Notes: generated from the sequence alone by a model not told the origin. Counted from the first letter of the stretch, positions 1 to 10,787 are shown. The stretch is 50,396 bases of DNA from Lingula anatina (GCF_001039355.2 NW_019773548.1:138807-189202), one strand, 5' to 3'. A program made the numbers and translations.

Positions 1-555
1 TTGTATTACAAGCCAAACCACACACGTAAAATAAATGTGTACTTTAATTTGAATTGCATTTCTTATGTACTCTTTGTATTGAAAATTACAAATGAAAGTG
101 CTAAGGCATACTTGTGCTATACAAGATCCAATCTGCAAATGAGAGAAAATGGGTCTTTTTAACTTTACACTGTACTATGCATTTTATTATCTCAATATTC
201 AAGCTATTTATTCATTGATTTTAGACATCTTTATCTGTCCATTTTACCCTTGTAAAGTTTACCTTTCATTTTAAATCTAAATGGATTTTTAAAAGGCTGT
301 AAAGAAAATATGTCATTATCAAAATATTTGACTAAAATCTTTTTTAAAGATTAAAATTGAATAAGCAAATGAAAAAATCCGTAGATCTACTGACGGTCAG
401 GTATGATTTATTATTTATTTAATCGTTGCAGCAGTTGAGTTAGCTGTAACTGCGCAAATAAATATTGATTGATTGCGTCAGATGAGACGGTGTACCAAGA
501 ACCCGCATCGTCACAATCCTGCAGAACAACCGTGCCAGCCCGGTGATAAACAACG
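1..555. promoter_or_regulatory. 5' flank and probable 5' UTR of the oxygenase gene
   Basis: AT-rich, with no convincing coding sequence. CpG content rises over roughly the last 85 bases before the ATG at 556, as is usual near a transcription start. In-frame stops TGA (544-546) and TAA (547-549) sit just upstream of the ATG, so the coding region cannot extend further 5' in this exon. No TATA box or transcription start can be assigned with confidence. Confidence 0.4.
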
Positions 556-744
556 ATGGCGACTGATCACGATCGCGGCGATTGTAGCTGGATCCCAATC
601 GTCGATATAAAGGCGTTTGACATCACAAAAGAAGAAAATGAAGTCGACAGAAAAGATCTGGAAAAGCTTGCTAATGATGTGTTCAAAGCTTTCAGCACCA
701 TAGGATTTGTTTATGTCAAAAATCATGGAATTCCCCAAGATCAG
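556..744 (+). CDS. Oxygenase exon 1 (start codon, DIOX_N start)
   Basis: 189 nt, 63 codons, phase 0 at its end; donor at 745. It encodes WIPIVDI and GFVYVKNHGIP, the classic N-terminal signature in which these enzymes approach the NHGI motif. Confidence 0.93.
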
Positions 745-1307
745 GTTAGCGAGCACGCTGCCGGCTGTTCAGCGGTTAAAGGCAGTGGCTTATGCAATTT
801 GACGAAAGTGCCGGTGTTTCTGTAATCACGTAACTGTTAATTGTTGTATTTTGTTGCGAAGTTGAGTTTGATGTTTTCGCATTTAAATCATAACTAACAG
901 TGTCAAGCTTATATAAGTTATAATTAGATGACCTTACAGAGTGGACGAGGGCAAGAACATTGGGGGGGGGGGGGGTAATCGATTTATGTTGCCTCCATTT
1001 TATCATATCAAGGAGCGGCAGGTGTGAGAAAATCAGATGAACTTGCAGTCGGAGGACAGTTGGCTATCAGTAACGCTGAGATATATGGAGAGTTTATCTT
1101 GGTTCAAGGCTTTCGAGAGGTGAAGGGGGAATAAAGAGGGGGGGGGGGCGAGCTGCATGTACGTGCGCCTGTCAGCGTCTGCCTCTCTGAAAATGAGTCG
1201 GATTATTGTAATGATTATTTTGTGATATCTGAAGGCTATACTTATCAAATGTATTAATTTATTTATTTATTTATTCATTCCATTCATTTATTTGTTTGTT
1301 TGTCTAT

Positions 1308-1358
<51 letters not shown>

Positions 1359-4198
1359 TTAATTTATTATAATAATAATAATAGTTATTACAGTTATTAT
1401 TATTAATATTATTATTATTATTAAATCATGTGTTTTGCATTTTGATGATTTGCATTGGTACTATTTGTTATGTTTTGTTTACTCTTAATTTTCATTTTTA
1501 GATGAATAAACCTTTACAGTTTACCATTATTATTCATTCACTTACATAAATTTACATCTTTTACCCCAGAAAATTGTCCTGATGATTATTGTTATATATC
1601 AAAATGTATTGTTTCAAAGCCATGTTGGTAGGAGCACTGTTATTATCCAAAACTCACGAAAAAAAATTTTTTTTCAAAGGGTTTCATTCCTCTGTATTTT
1701 CAGATTGACAATATATTCAGGTTGTCAGATGAATTTTTTGCACAACCACAAGAGACCAAAGATAAATTCGTCCGTCCAATGTCTGATCCTGCTGCAATTG
1801 GTTACATTCCAATTGGAAGAGAATAGTAAGTTTTTTTTTTTATACAATACAGACACTGAACTAGTGATATCACTTACACACATACACACAAAGGCCATAC
1901 ACCATCATTTGATCCACGGACACACTAGTCCACGAATCAAGTATGATCAAGTATGACAATTAATTCCTGCCTAGCCCCCACGCTTGCCGACCCAGCAGGG
2001 GCAGAGCAATAAATTCTCAACACGCCATTTTAGATTTGCAGACAAGTTAGTCCATGGATCAAGTGTTTGTGAATGCAGCCAATCAGCTACCTTTCCACTC
2101 CTTACAAGTATCTGCAGTCACTTATTCTATAGATTTATGTAGAACTATTGATACTTTTTCCTCACAGAATATTGGAGAGAATTCAGGCCCGTAGCCAGCA
2201 ATTTCAGAGGGGGGGGGGGGGGGGGGTTGCATTTTCTGAAAAAGTGGACCTTTTACCATAAAATCCTCAACCACATAGGTCAAATTTTACCCAGAGTGGA
2301 CCTTTTCCCAGCAAAAAGGGCCGTTCTTTCGAACCCCCCGAACCCCCCTGGCTACGAGCCTGGAATTATAATGAAGTTTACTTAGGATAGGACACAGACA
2401 AGTATGTAACATGTGTAACTGGGAGCTGCTGATGTGACCGAAAATTCCATTAATTGCTAGCTGGAAGAACATTTTCTTTGAATGACTGTGTTTTATATTT
2501 TCATGGCATTTTAAAGTATTTTCAATCTTAGTACTAGTATGTCTTCATAGTCGTAGTGTTTGATTTCACAATGAATAGCTTTGAAATATGAATAAAAAAC
2601 TCAAAAATGAACATTTTTCACTTTTATTGCATAGCTATTGTAAATATGAGAATTATCTATAGCTAATGAATCTATTTACACACATCATAGTTTTTTATCG
2701 AAACAGAATGTTCTGAACTTGTTTCTAGTTTGTCAGATGATGTAAAAATTCATTTGGACAGAAATATTTAAATGTTGATATATATTTCAATTTGAATTAG
2801 AAACACTTTGAAAATGTTGTGTTCTAAACACTTGGCCAGCTCCTATTTTCATGGTTTTGCTCTAGTTTTGATGCCAACAAACCTGCTGACCTCAAAGAAT
2901 CATTTGACGCTGTCCCAGGAAGTGAATATTCTCAGGTAAGACAAAAAAAAAGCCAGATAAAAGTTTATTTGCAGTCAAGATTTAGAGATATAGATAAGGA
3001 TTTTATTGTTAATTTTGCGTCTGAAAAGCAATGCTATAACGTGCACACATGCACAGAGAAAGAAAGATAAATTTAAATATGACATGATTTATTGGCTGAG
3101 TTTTATTTTCAGTACTGGCCAAACATACCAAACTTTGAGGAGGATGTTGTAAAGTTCCACAGAACGTGTGCCAAGCTGGGCTTACGATTGCTCAAACTGA
3201 TTGGAATGGGATTAGGACTGGAGGTAATGTGTATATATTTAGGTAGACCACATCTGTCTTGAAAAGTTCAAACTTGTTGGGGGAGGATATGAAGTGTGTA
3301 CTTTATAATGCTCTGCTGGATCTTATTGTGAGGCTTCTGAAAGCAGAAGAGAAGTGGACAAGAAGAAGTGTTCATTTCCTTTCAGAATGGAGTATTGTAC
3401 ACATATTCAATCAAGTTGGGCAAACCAAATTTAATAAAACTCAATATTTTCTTTGTTTCTTGGCTCACTAAAGTCTTGTTTCTATTAAAGTTGGGTTCAC
3501 CAAACATTGTGATTTAGGAAGCCTAATAGAATATAATGGCTAACCTCAAGTACAGTTCTGGTATATTAAAAACAACATAGGGGGTGCGTACTTAAAGAAG
3601 TCAGACATACTCACTAGTCATGACTCCATTTAAGTTGGGTTGACCTTACTTAGTGAATCCTATCTCAGTTGGCTCTTTCATTATGATAAAATGGCTATAG
3701 GAAGCCTGTTGAATGGAAACGTTGGAGTCCGAAAAACTTCTGAAAGTCTGATATCAATGTAAGTGCCCAGTATTATAGTTTTTACTATAAAAATAATTAA
3801 AATATTATTTTTTTGCCTTTGAACTGGATGAATCATAATTTACATTCTAATGACTTGAATGTGGACTTAGTTTACAAACATCTGTTACTTTTCAATAACT
3901 ATGGAGCCAAATATTTTCATTCCTTTAGAAGTTGTACATGTACAATCCAATATCAGAAAAGAAAATCCAATCTAAAGAGATGCTGAGTGTTTTGATTGAA
4001 ATACCCATTGTCACAAATATGTGACATTTTATAAGTCATATAGTAGTTGTGTACAACAACATTCACAGCATTTTTTTTTTTTTTTTGTTAAAAAGATCAG
4101 AGAGAAAAGATAAAGTGAGAGATGAATGTGAATAATGGACAATTTTATAAGAAATGGGATTTCAAAATAAAATTGAATTATGTTATGGGAATACTATG

Positions 4199-4256
<58 letters not shown>

Positions 4257-7200
4257 AATGCCATGTATCCATTTTTTTTATATTTGCCTTTGGNAGTTTT
4301 CTTTTTCAGGACTCTGAATTTTTTGTAAAAGCACATGAAAAGATCAGTTCGAGAGCCAGCAATAACACAGCCATTTTGCGTCTTCTGCACTATCCGCCTG
4401 TGAAGGACGGTGAAGGTACAGGGAATTATGGGAAGACTAATGAGTATGGTGGGCTATCACTGAAAAGTAACACTTTTAAGGCATACAATGTGTATAAGAC
4501 CTTTATACAGCTGAAAATAATTTTCCTGTTTTCAGGTTTTTATCTTTGATTCATTCTTGTATTAGAGATGGAAACTGGGGAATGCTACTTTTGACAATAT
4601 ACCATGATGGGGATGAAAAATTAAGAGGGGAAAAGGATTGAAATTTCGCTGAAAAAAACCTATATATTTTTTTTTATTTTGATGTTTGAATGTCTATCAC
4701 ACATTGTGTGCCTTTAGAAGAGGAATTTCAATTTTTTTGCCCAAAAAGTGGTTTTGAACCAGCTGTAACTGACCATGCATGTATTTGATAATGATGATAT
4801 AAATTTGGGAGATGGGTGGTAGTGTATAACTAATATTTCTTTAGTGTTTTTAGTGACTGCTTTCCCATTGTGTCTAGCACTTTATGCTGTGGCATTACAA
4901 AAAACGTTCTTTTAGTTGTAGCTAGAAGTCTTTTTTTTTTTTTTTTTTTTTGTCTTGCTTACTAAGTACTGTTTGGTGGTTTTCAGTTCTGGCAATGCCA
5001 TTCAAAATTTACATGAAAGAGTCAGACATAGAGCAGCTGCATGCTATTAATTTACTATTTTTGTTCTTATTTTTTATTAGGGCTTAATCTTTAGGTTCTA
5101 TAACATCTTTTTATACTCCCTGTTATTTTTGTTTTAGGTGTGTTGCTCTATTAATATGCATGTGTTAAGGAATATCACATATTGCACTGCTTACCTTTTT
5201 CAGTAAAAATGTGAGTTTTGTTATATTTGTGTGCTGTCTTATTTTCGTAGGACCAAAATGAGTTGCTTATGTGTCATACACATCTTGAAAAGTGGCGTAA
5301 TAACAGCACAACGAGTTTGAGGCTTTTGACCTATCCTGCACGTACTGAAGAAGAAGGTAGCGAGGGCTTGGAAGCAGGCTTTGAAACATCGCTTCACTAT
5401 AGAAAGCTCACTGTTATACAAAAAATAACTGCTGGGAAAAGTTTAGTTTCCAGTCTGCAGCATTAACACTTTCCCGTGCAAAATGCCAGTTAATTAAAAA
5501 GATTGGTCAGTAGTACTTAATGAAATTTATTTGGTTACTGGCCACTGTTTCTGATTTGGCCCCATAGATTCTTTGACCCTGTTGTCCTGAAGGACCAGTT
5601 GAAGCTATTGGTTGTCAGAATCATTTATATTTTAGCATAGTATGAGTTTCATTAAAATCACTTATAAGTACAGGAGCAATCAAATTGGCGATTGTAAGCG
5701 CTTTATATGCAGCCTAGCTTACTTTGCACTGTTGGTTGTCGCAGTTACGTGCTTGGCAAAATATGTATAGACTAATGGTGTGCATTGGGTTACTTGAACA
5801 AGGTTCTTCCAGCTCTTGATCACATGATTATATAACTTGTTGTTACTCTATTTTTTGTTAAAGAAAGCTTCCACATGCTAGATAGCCATGGAGGTTATGA
5901 AAGGCTCGTTTACATTGAAACTATTGGTCTAAGTAGCACCCCATTTCCATAGATTAGATCGACCTACTTTAGATCGACCTAACTCCCTGGGGGTTCACGC
6001 TAAATAGCTGTCAGCCGGGCGGACACGAAAGTTAATTACCCCCTTACAGCTTGTAGTAGGCGAGACGGACATTTAAGTCGGATTATCTGAAAGTAATCTA
6101 GTGAGACTCCCCGCGGGGATAGATCGATCTAAAATCTATAGGAATAGAGCCTTGGTCAATCTGTTAAACTGATTGCAAGTGAGAGTCTCTTAGGAGTTGA
6201 TCTACAGAGGTTCATGGTTTCAATGAGAATGAACCCAAACACATTTCATATTTCTACATTCCTATTATCTCTCTTATTTACACCTTTTGGTGATCATTTA
6301 ATGTAGCCATTTTTAGATATGCGTCTATATAACAGTTTTCTCAAGTGTTATATGTGATTTTAACAATAAGTGACATTTTCTGAGTGACATTTATTTTATA
6401 TTCAGACTTTCTGCCAGAGCAGACACGTTGTGGTGAACACACGGATTACGGCTCCATGACTCTGCTCTTCCAGGATGACACTGGAGGCCTGGAGGTAATT
6501 GTGTTGGGTGTGACATTGTGCGTGTTGTGTTAGGTGTGACAATTTGTTAGCTAGTGCAGTGTGTTTGGTGTGACAGTGTGAAATGGTAACCTTCTGTAAT
6601 ATTGTTGGGACAGTGTGTGAGGGTGCGCCACCTGTGTAAGATGTGACAGTGTGCCAGTTGAGACATTTTGTTAGGTGTGATAATATGTCAGTTGGGACAG
6701 TGTGTTAGTTGTGACATTTTGCCAGCTGGGACAATGTGTTAGATGTGACAATGTGTCAGCTAGGGCAATGTGTTAGTCGTGACATTTTGCCAGCTGGGAC
6801 AATGTGTTAGGTGTGACAATGTGTCAGTGTGTTAATTGTCATATAGTGACATTTTGTAATATAGTGACACTGTGAAATGGTAACCTTCTGTAATATAATA
6901 ACTCTTGTGATACAGTGACACTGATGTAGTGACGATGTGATATAGTGACAATTTGTTAGGTGTGACAATGTGTCAGCTGCACCTGACAATGTGTTCATTT
7001 CATTTTGATATCTTAATTCTTTTTTCAAACTTCACCAGGTCCAGACAGTGAACGGGGAGTTCAAGCCAGCCACGCCCATACCAGGCACCGTGGTGGTCAA
7101 CATAGCCGACATGATGCAGAGGTGGACAGCGGATGGACTCAAGTCCACTGTGAGTACATGTCCACTACACTGGTGTTTTCTAAGGCCTTCTTCCCTGTTA

Positions 7201-7671
7201 CTGTTGACTGACTAATTGTCTTTTGATTGCGTGCTGTCTACTACTCTGCTTTGACTAAGTGTTTTGGTGCCTCAGTTATTCACCGTATTGTATATGAGGG
7301 TGGCACTTACATATAGAAATTTTAGTGTTCTTGCATTGGTTTTGATGTATATTTTAGTTTAACAGCTAATTGTGTCTTAAGTAAACAGTGGTTTTTGGAT
7401 TGTTAAATTCATTGATATGGTTATGTTTTATTGTGTCTTGATGATCTGAACCAGAGAAATTAGTTCTTAAAGTTTGGAAATGACGTTCTGATCAACAAGA
7501 TACATTTTTTTTTCTTTACTGGACTCACTCTATCTTTGTCTCTTTACTTGAGCATTTTAAAAGTAATCTCATTTTTTAATTTACTTTGTTTTACATCAGT
7601 GGTTATAAAAAAAACAAGGTATTTCTAATTTTCCACTGCTCAAAAAATGATTTTATGCGTCTTTAAATTTA

Positions 7672-7710
<39 letters not shown>

Positions 7711-9401
7711 ACTGTCCATGCACTCACCAGAATACCCAACAGTGGCTTTTCTTAATCTAGTTTTTGACCAGCATTTTGTACTTGAATGAGATTGATTTAA
7801 AAAAAAAAAAAACTCATTTCTTCACTATTTCATAACATTGGAGTGAGTCCAGTTTTATGTTGTGCTCTTCTTAATTGGCTTTAAGAACAGGTTTAATAAA
7901 AGAAAAAAAAATGTTTTTGAACATATTTCGGAATGTAGACTCTTGATATGAATCTCATATTAGTAATAATAGTTTTTAATATTTAATCCCTTTAAACCTT
8001 GCTATTTGTAATGTTTGCTTACCATTCATCATCCACTGCCAAAGGTTCACAAGCATTGTGCGCCAGCTTCCTTTTCTAATTTCCATGCAATCTCACTTCA
8101 CACCTCTGACTTTCAGTGATTAAGTTTTACTATAATTATCACAAAATATTAGATTGGTATACATTAATTATGGCACATGCCCTTCTATTAAGCCACCCAA
8201 TCTTCACACACACTGTCAGAGTCTGATAAGTCTGGTAAGCTGAACCATGGTAGTTTGACAATGGAAAAAAACAGGCAAACATCAAATCTTAAGCTCATAT
8301 TAGATTCACAGAGTATGACAGAGGTTTTCCTGGTTGTAATGAAGCGTCTACATTCTAAAGTTAAAACTGAAAACATTTTTTTTTGTCAAAACTGCTCTGT
8401 AAATGGCCTTGACCTTTCAGTGTTGTGCTGTTCTTCCTTTTTCTAGCCGCACCGTGTTGTACCCTCCAATAAGAGGAAGGCACGTAGAAGTGTAATCTAT
8501 TTTATCGACCCTGATCGCTCTACGATTGTGAGGCCCCTCGATGGGTCTAACAAATACCCTCCCATCTCTTATGTTAACTACCTATCACAGAGATTTGCCG
8601 ACACGGGAATGCTTGAAGGAAACGAAGTCATTAACACAGCTGCATAAGTTTGCATGTAAGATTTTTTTGTTGTTTTGTCTTAAAAAATCCTGAATGTAGG
8701 CTTAATTTGCTTTTTATGGCTTTGTTGCACTTTGTTACTGTTGCTTCGTAAGCATTCCATTTGATGGTTGAGGCATTTGTGATTTTTTCTCAACAATTTT
8801 GCAGGGATTTTTGAAAATTATTTATTTATCAAATTATAAATTTGTTTATACATTCACTTGCTTCTGTTTTGGAGCATGAAAAAAACATCACTTTTAGCTT
8901 AGTTCCTAGCTTTTTCTTTCCCCTTAACTAAAATCTGCCCCTTGGGTTTTTATGAGTTGATATGAATTTAACATTGTAAGTCATTATCACTGTACTCACT
9001 GGGAGAACCAGATTTTTCTAAAATGGCACAGAGAGTTTTGTCAAGTTTGTGTTATCACCATTGTAATTTTGTAAAAATTATAGTTAAATTTTTTTGTTCT
9101 TTTTTTAAAATATTCACAGTAGTAAACAAAATCCTACATGTTTTGCCTGTGCTTGACCCACTGACCTTAACCAACTGACCTTGACCCACTGACCTTGACC
9201 TTTTCATTGTAGTGTCACAGAGTGATCCCCCATAGGAAGACCAAACCAAGGCGTTCTATGGCATTTTTCATTGATCCTGATGGGGACGCAGTGATTGCGC
9301 CTTTGGACAATTCCAAAAAGTATCCACCAATTAAATTTATAGACTACTTCAACAAACGTTATGAAGAAACCGGAATGACTCGGGAGGAACATATACAGTA
9401 G
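556..9401 (+). CDS. 2-oxoglutarate/Fe(II)-dependent oxygenase, isopenicillin N synthase-like, with two pairs of alternative exons
   Basis: Spliced CDS: join(556-744, 1704-1825, 2866-2935, 3113-3223, 4310-4415 or 5251-5356, 6406-6494, 7039-7149, 8447-8647 or 9213-9401). Every junction is GT-AG and keeps frame. The product is 332 aa with exon 8a or 328 aa with 8b. Residues about 10-130 form the DIOX_N (non-haem dioxygenase N-terminal) region, starting WIPIVDI. Exon 6 gives the HTD iron motif (His211, Asp213). Exon 8 gives the third iron ligand (His268, in HRV) and the 2OG-binding Arg279-x-Ser281. NIADMMQRWT in exon 7 is typical of the family. Such enzymes couple 2OG decarboxylation to substrate oxidation and are usually cytosolic; the substrate cannot be read from sequence. 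The start at 556 has A at -3, G at +4 and in-frame stops just upstream. The family is common in molluscs, where members are often annotated as UPF0676-like. Confidence 0.92.
745..1703 (+). other. Oxygenase intron 1 with poly-G and TTTA/TAA microsatellites
   Basis: Contains a G14 run at 962-975, a second G run near 1139-1148, and a long TTTA-type array followed by TAA/ATT repeats at about 1252-1425. No coding sequence was seen. Confidence 0.7.
1252..1425. repeat. (TTTA)n and (ATT)n microsatellite
   Basis: Imperfect TTTA array interrupted by CATT and TTTG units, then TAA/ATT units. It lies within intron 1 of the oxygenase gene. Confidence 0.9.
1704..1825 (+). CDS. Oxygenase exon 2
   Basis: 122 nt, entered at phase 0 and leaving two bases of a Tyr codon. 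The acceptor is TTTTCAG and the donor GTAAG. It encodes residues 64-104, with LSDEFFAQPQETK and GYIPIGREY, the usual helix and the G-Y-x-P segment. Confidence 0.92.
1895..2095. repeat. Interspersed repeat, GATCCACGGAC family, copy 1
   Basis: Carries phrases such as TTGATCCACGGAC, CTAGTCCACGAATCAA and TTAGTCCATGGATCAAG. The same phrases recur in DGK introns at about 45330-45595 and 46835-47030, so this is a dispersed family of unknown class. Confidence 0.55.
2184..2362. mobile_element. Short inverted-repeat element (MITE-like) with GAATT target duplication
   Basis: 179 bp. The left end, CAGGCCCGTAGCCAG, is the near-perfect inverse of the right end, CTGGCTACGAGCCTG. Direct GAATT copies flank it at 2179-2183 and 2363-2367. 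Inside are a G18 run and two GTGGACCTTTT phrases. There is no coding capacity. A relative without clear ends lies at about 20980-21120. Confidence 0.8.
2866..2935 (+). CDS. Oxygenase exon 3
   Basis: 70 nt, completing the split Tyr codon. It encodes FDANKPADLKESFD, the conserved D-x-K-E-x-F/Y element of the family. The acceptor is CTCTAG and the donor GTAAG. Confidence 0.92.
3113..3223 (+). CDS. Oxygenase exon 4
   Basis: 111 nt, phase 0 at both ends. It encodes QYWPNIPNFEE-like sequence and then the helix with KLGLRLLKLIGMGLGLE. The acceptor is TTTTCAG and the donor GTAATG. Confidence 0.92.
4201..4252. repeat. (AT)n microsatellite
   Basis: Pure AT dinucleotide run of about 26 units in the intron before exon 5a. 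Confidence 0.95.
4294..4294. other. Single ambiguous base
   Basis: One N between TTTGG and AGTTTTC, just upstream of exon 5a. It probably marks a join or low-quality base in the assembly. Confidence 0.9.
4310..4415 (+). CDS. Oxygenase exon 5a (alternative to 5b)
   Basis: 106 nt, entered at phase 0 and leaving one base. It encodes DSEFF...LRLLHYPPV, the segment before the first iron motif. The acceptor is CTTTTTCAG and the donor GTACAG. A single N lies 15 bases upstream in the intron, so acceptor quality is slightly uncertain. It has the same length and phase as the exon at 5251-5356, which makes the two interchangeable. Confidence 0.9.
5251..5356 (+). CDS. Oxygenase exon 5b (alternative to 5a)
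   Basis: 106 nt, same phases as 5a. It encodes DQNELL...LRLLTYPAR. Aligned without gaps to 5a, 11 of 35 residues are identical, including L-R-L-L and Y-P. The acceptor is TTTTCGTAG and the donor GTAGCG. There is no internal stop in the used frame. Including both exons in series would shift the frame (106 is not a multiple of 3), so mutually exclusive use is expected. Confidence 0.82.
5941..6146 (-). mobile_element. Fold-back repeat (TAGATCGATCTA family), copy A
   Basis: About 206 bp between exons 5b and 6. The ends are inverse copies of a CCATAGATT...TAGATCGA block. The body has ACTCCCTGGGGGTTCACGC and its partner GAGACTCCCCGCGGGGATAG. In reverse complement it matches copy C at 23541-23748 most closely. 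Confidence 0.8.
6406..6494 (+). CDS. Oxygenase exon 6 (iron-binding HxD)
   Basis: 89 nt, joining the single base left by exon 5a or 5b. It encodes DFLPEQTRCGEHTDYG and then LLFQDDTGGLE. His and Asp of HTD are two of the three Fe(II) ligands. It is shared by all predicted isoforms. Confidence 0.94.
6495..6985. repeat. Degenerate GTGTGACA-type minisatellite
   Basis: Irregular repeats of phrases like GTGTGACAATGTGTTAGGT fill the intron right after exon 6. Similar phrases follow a DGK donor at 23286-23350 and recur at 23990-24120. Confidence 0.8.
7039..7149 (+). CDS. Oxygenase exon 7
   Basis: 111 nt, phase 0 at both ends. It encodes VQTVNGEF, then PGTVVVNIADMMQRWT and KST. The N-I-A-D-x-x-x-R-W-T block is a hallmark of this oxygenase family and leads into the distal His supplied by exon 8. 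Confidence 0.94.
7150..8446 (+). other. Oxygenase intron 7
   Basis: Non-coding and AT-rich, with a poly-A run of about 35 bases at 7673-7707. No other structure recognised. Confidence 0.65.
8447..8647 (+). CDS. Oxygenase exon 8a (alternative C terminus, stop at 8645-8647)
   Basis: 201 nt including TAA. It encodes PHRVVP, then RRS, then FIDPD and YPPISYVNYL, ending NTAA. His268 (iron) and Arg279/Ser281 (2OG) are retained. A plausible donor, CAT|GTAAGA, lies 9 nt after the stop (GT at 8656). The exon could therefore be spliced on to 9213 as 3' UTR without triggering nonsense-mediated decay. No AATAAA was seen between 8648 and 9212. Confidence 0.88.
   Translation, partial: PHRVVPSNKRKARRSVIYFIDPDRSTIVRPLDGSNKYPPISYVNYLSQRFADTGMLEGNEVINTAA
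9213..9401 (+). CDS. Oxygenase exon 8b (alternative C terminus, stop at 9399-9401)
   Basis: 189 nt including TAG. It encodes CHRVIP, then RRS, then FFIDPDG and YPPIKFIDYF, ending HIQ. Aligned without gaps to 8a, about 28 of 62 residues are identical and all catalytic residues are conserved at the same positions. The acceptor CATTGTAG follows a run of ACTGACCTTGACC-type repeats. Confidence 0.9.
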   Translation, partial: CHRVIPHRKTKPRRSMAFFIDPDGDAVIAPLDNSKKYPPIKFIDYFNKRYEETGMTREEHIQ

Positions 9402-10305
9402 ATGGTTTATATCTAATGAGACAATCATGTTACTTGCCTGATTAGATGTTGACGTTGCCTAACATTGTCTTCAGGATAATGCCAAGATTATTTGTTTATT
9501 TGTATTGATAGTACTGAAAATGTCAAGATGTTTTCTCTTGAAAATTATGATATTCATAATTGGTTTAATTTGACAAGGTAAATAATCCATCCACACTGTT
9601 GATGATGTTGGTAATATAACTGCTGGTATTTGAAGAAAGTGCTTGTTTCACTAAACACGTTTGGACCATTTGTACCATTTTCCTTTAAATTAAAAAAAAA
9701 ATTAAACCATTGAAAATATTCTGTTGTGTCTGTGCCTATAAAGTTATAGTGATTTTATTGGTTTGAAAGCTGTATATACAGGATTTATATTTGATGATTG
9801 ATATTGCTTTATGATATCTGGGTTGTTGACTTTTTTCCCAACAATTGGCATTTTTGGCCACTATTTTGGCTTCATAATTCTGTGAAAGTTAAGTGTGCAA
9901 TTATATTCTTTTGGTTGCTTTGAAGGTTTATGATTTGAATTATTAGATTAAGTTTTTGAAATTATTGTAAAGCTTTCAGCAAGCTTTTTTAAACCAATTA
10001 TTATTTAAAATTCCGAAGTGTTGGTAAAAAACATAATGGCAGTTTTAAGCTATGCTGTATATATTTTTCTTTCATTTACCTGATTGTCTTATACCAAATT
10101 TAAGCCAATATTTAGGCATTTTTTCAAAGTGGCAATATTTTAATTTGTTTACTTTTTTTGTTAATAAGTGATTGTGGAAAGACTGAAAAACGTTTGTAAA
10201 ATTATTAGTTTCATTCATTGTTGGATGGGAGCTGTTGAATTATTCAGATGAAAGTGTCGCATTGTTGTTGATCAATTGGGAATAAAGCAGTAGGTTGATT
10301 GGTTA
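9402..10305 (+). other. 3' UTR of the oxygenase gene
   Basis: AT-rich and non-coding. A canonical AATAAA lies at 10281-10286, and ATTAAA variants at about 9689 and 9701 could serve shorter transcripts. The end at about 10305 is an estimate from the distal signal. Confidence 0.55.
10281..10286 (+). terminator. Candidate poly(A) signal AATAAA
   Basis: Canonical hexamer about 880 nt after the exon 8b stop. It is the only perfect AATAAA I saw in the downstream region. Confidence 0.55.
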
Positions 10306-10787
10306 CTTGCACATGTATTATTTGTTTATTTAATATATTTTGGAAATCTGAATACTTTTTATTCAAGTTCCTGAACATAAGCTAATAGGAGCAATCGGGG
10401 GGGGGGGGAGCAATTTTCTTCATGTAATGTTCAATTTGGATAACTTAGGGAATGACACTTTATATGTGTAAAATATCACGTATTCCCTCACCTTCTCTTT
10501 TATTTGCCCTTTTTGTTTATTCTTGTTGCAGTCCGTGAATTAGTTCTAGTATTCATTTATTTATTTATTATTATTATTTTTGGGTTCACACAGGCGCTGT
10601 GTTCAACTCTGCTTTGAAATCTTTAGTAACAGTACGCTCTAGGACAAAGATTTAAACGTTAGAATTTATAACACCGACGTTTGGGCCTACTGTATGGGGA
10701 ACAAGCGTCCTGTCTTTCTTATTTCAAAAATATTAAGAAAGTATGTGGACCCACTTTGACGCACCACACCTTACAATGCCGACAGAA

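Noticed and set aside
5251-5356. Exon 5b as a decayed pseudo-exon
   Set aside because: Exact length, phases, both splice sites and key residues are kept; random decay would be expected to break at least one.
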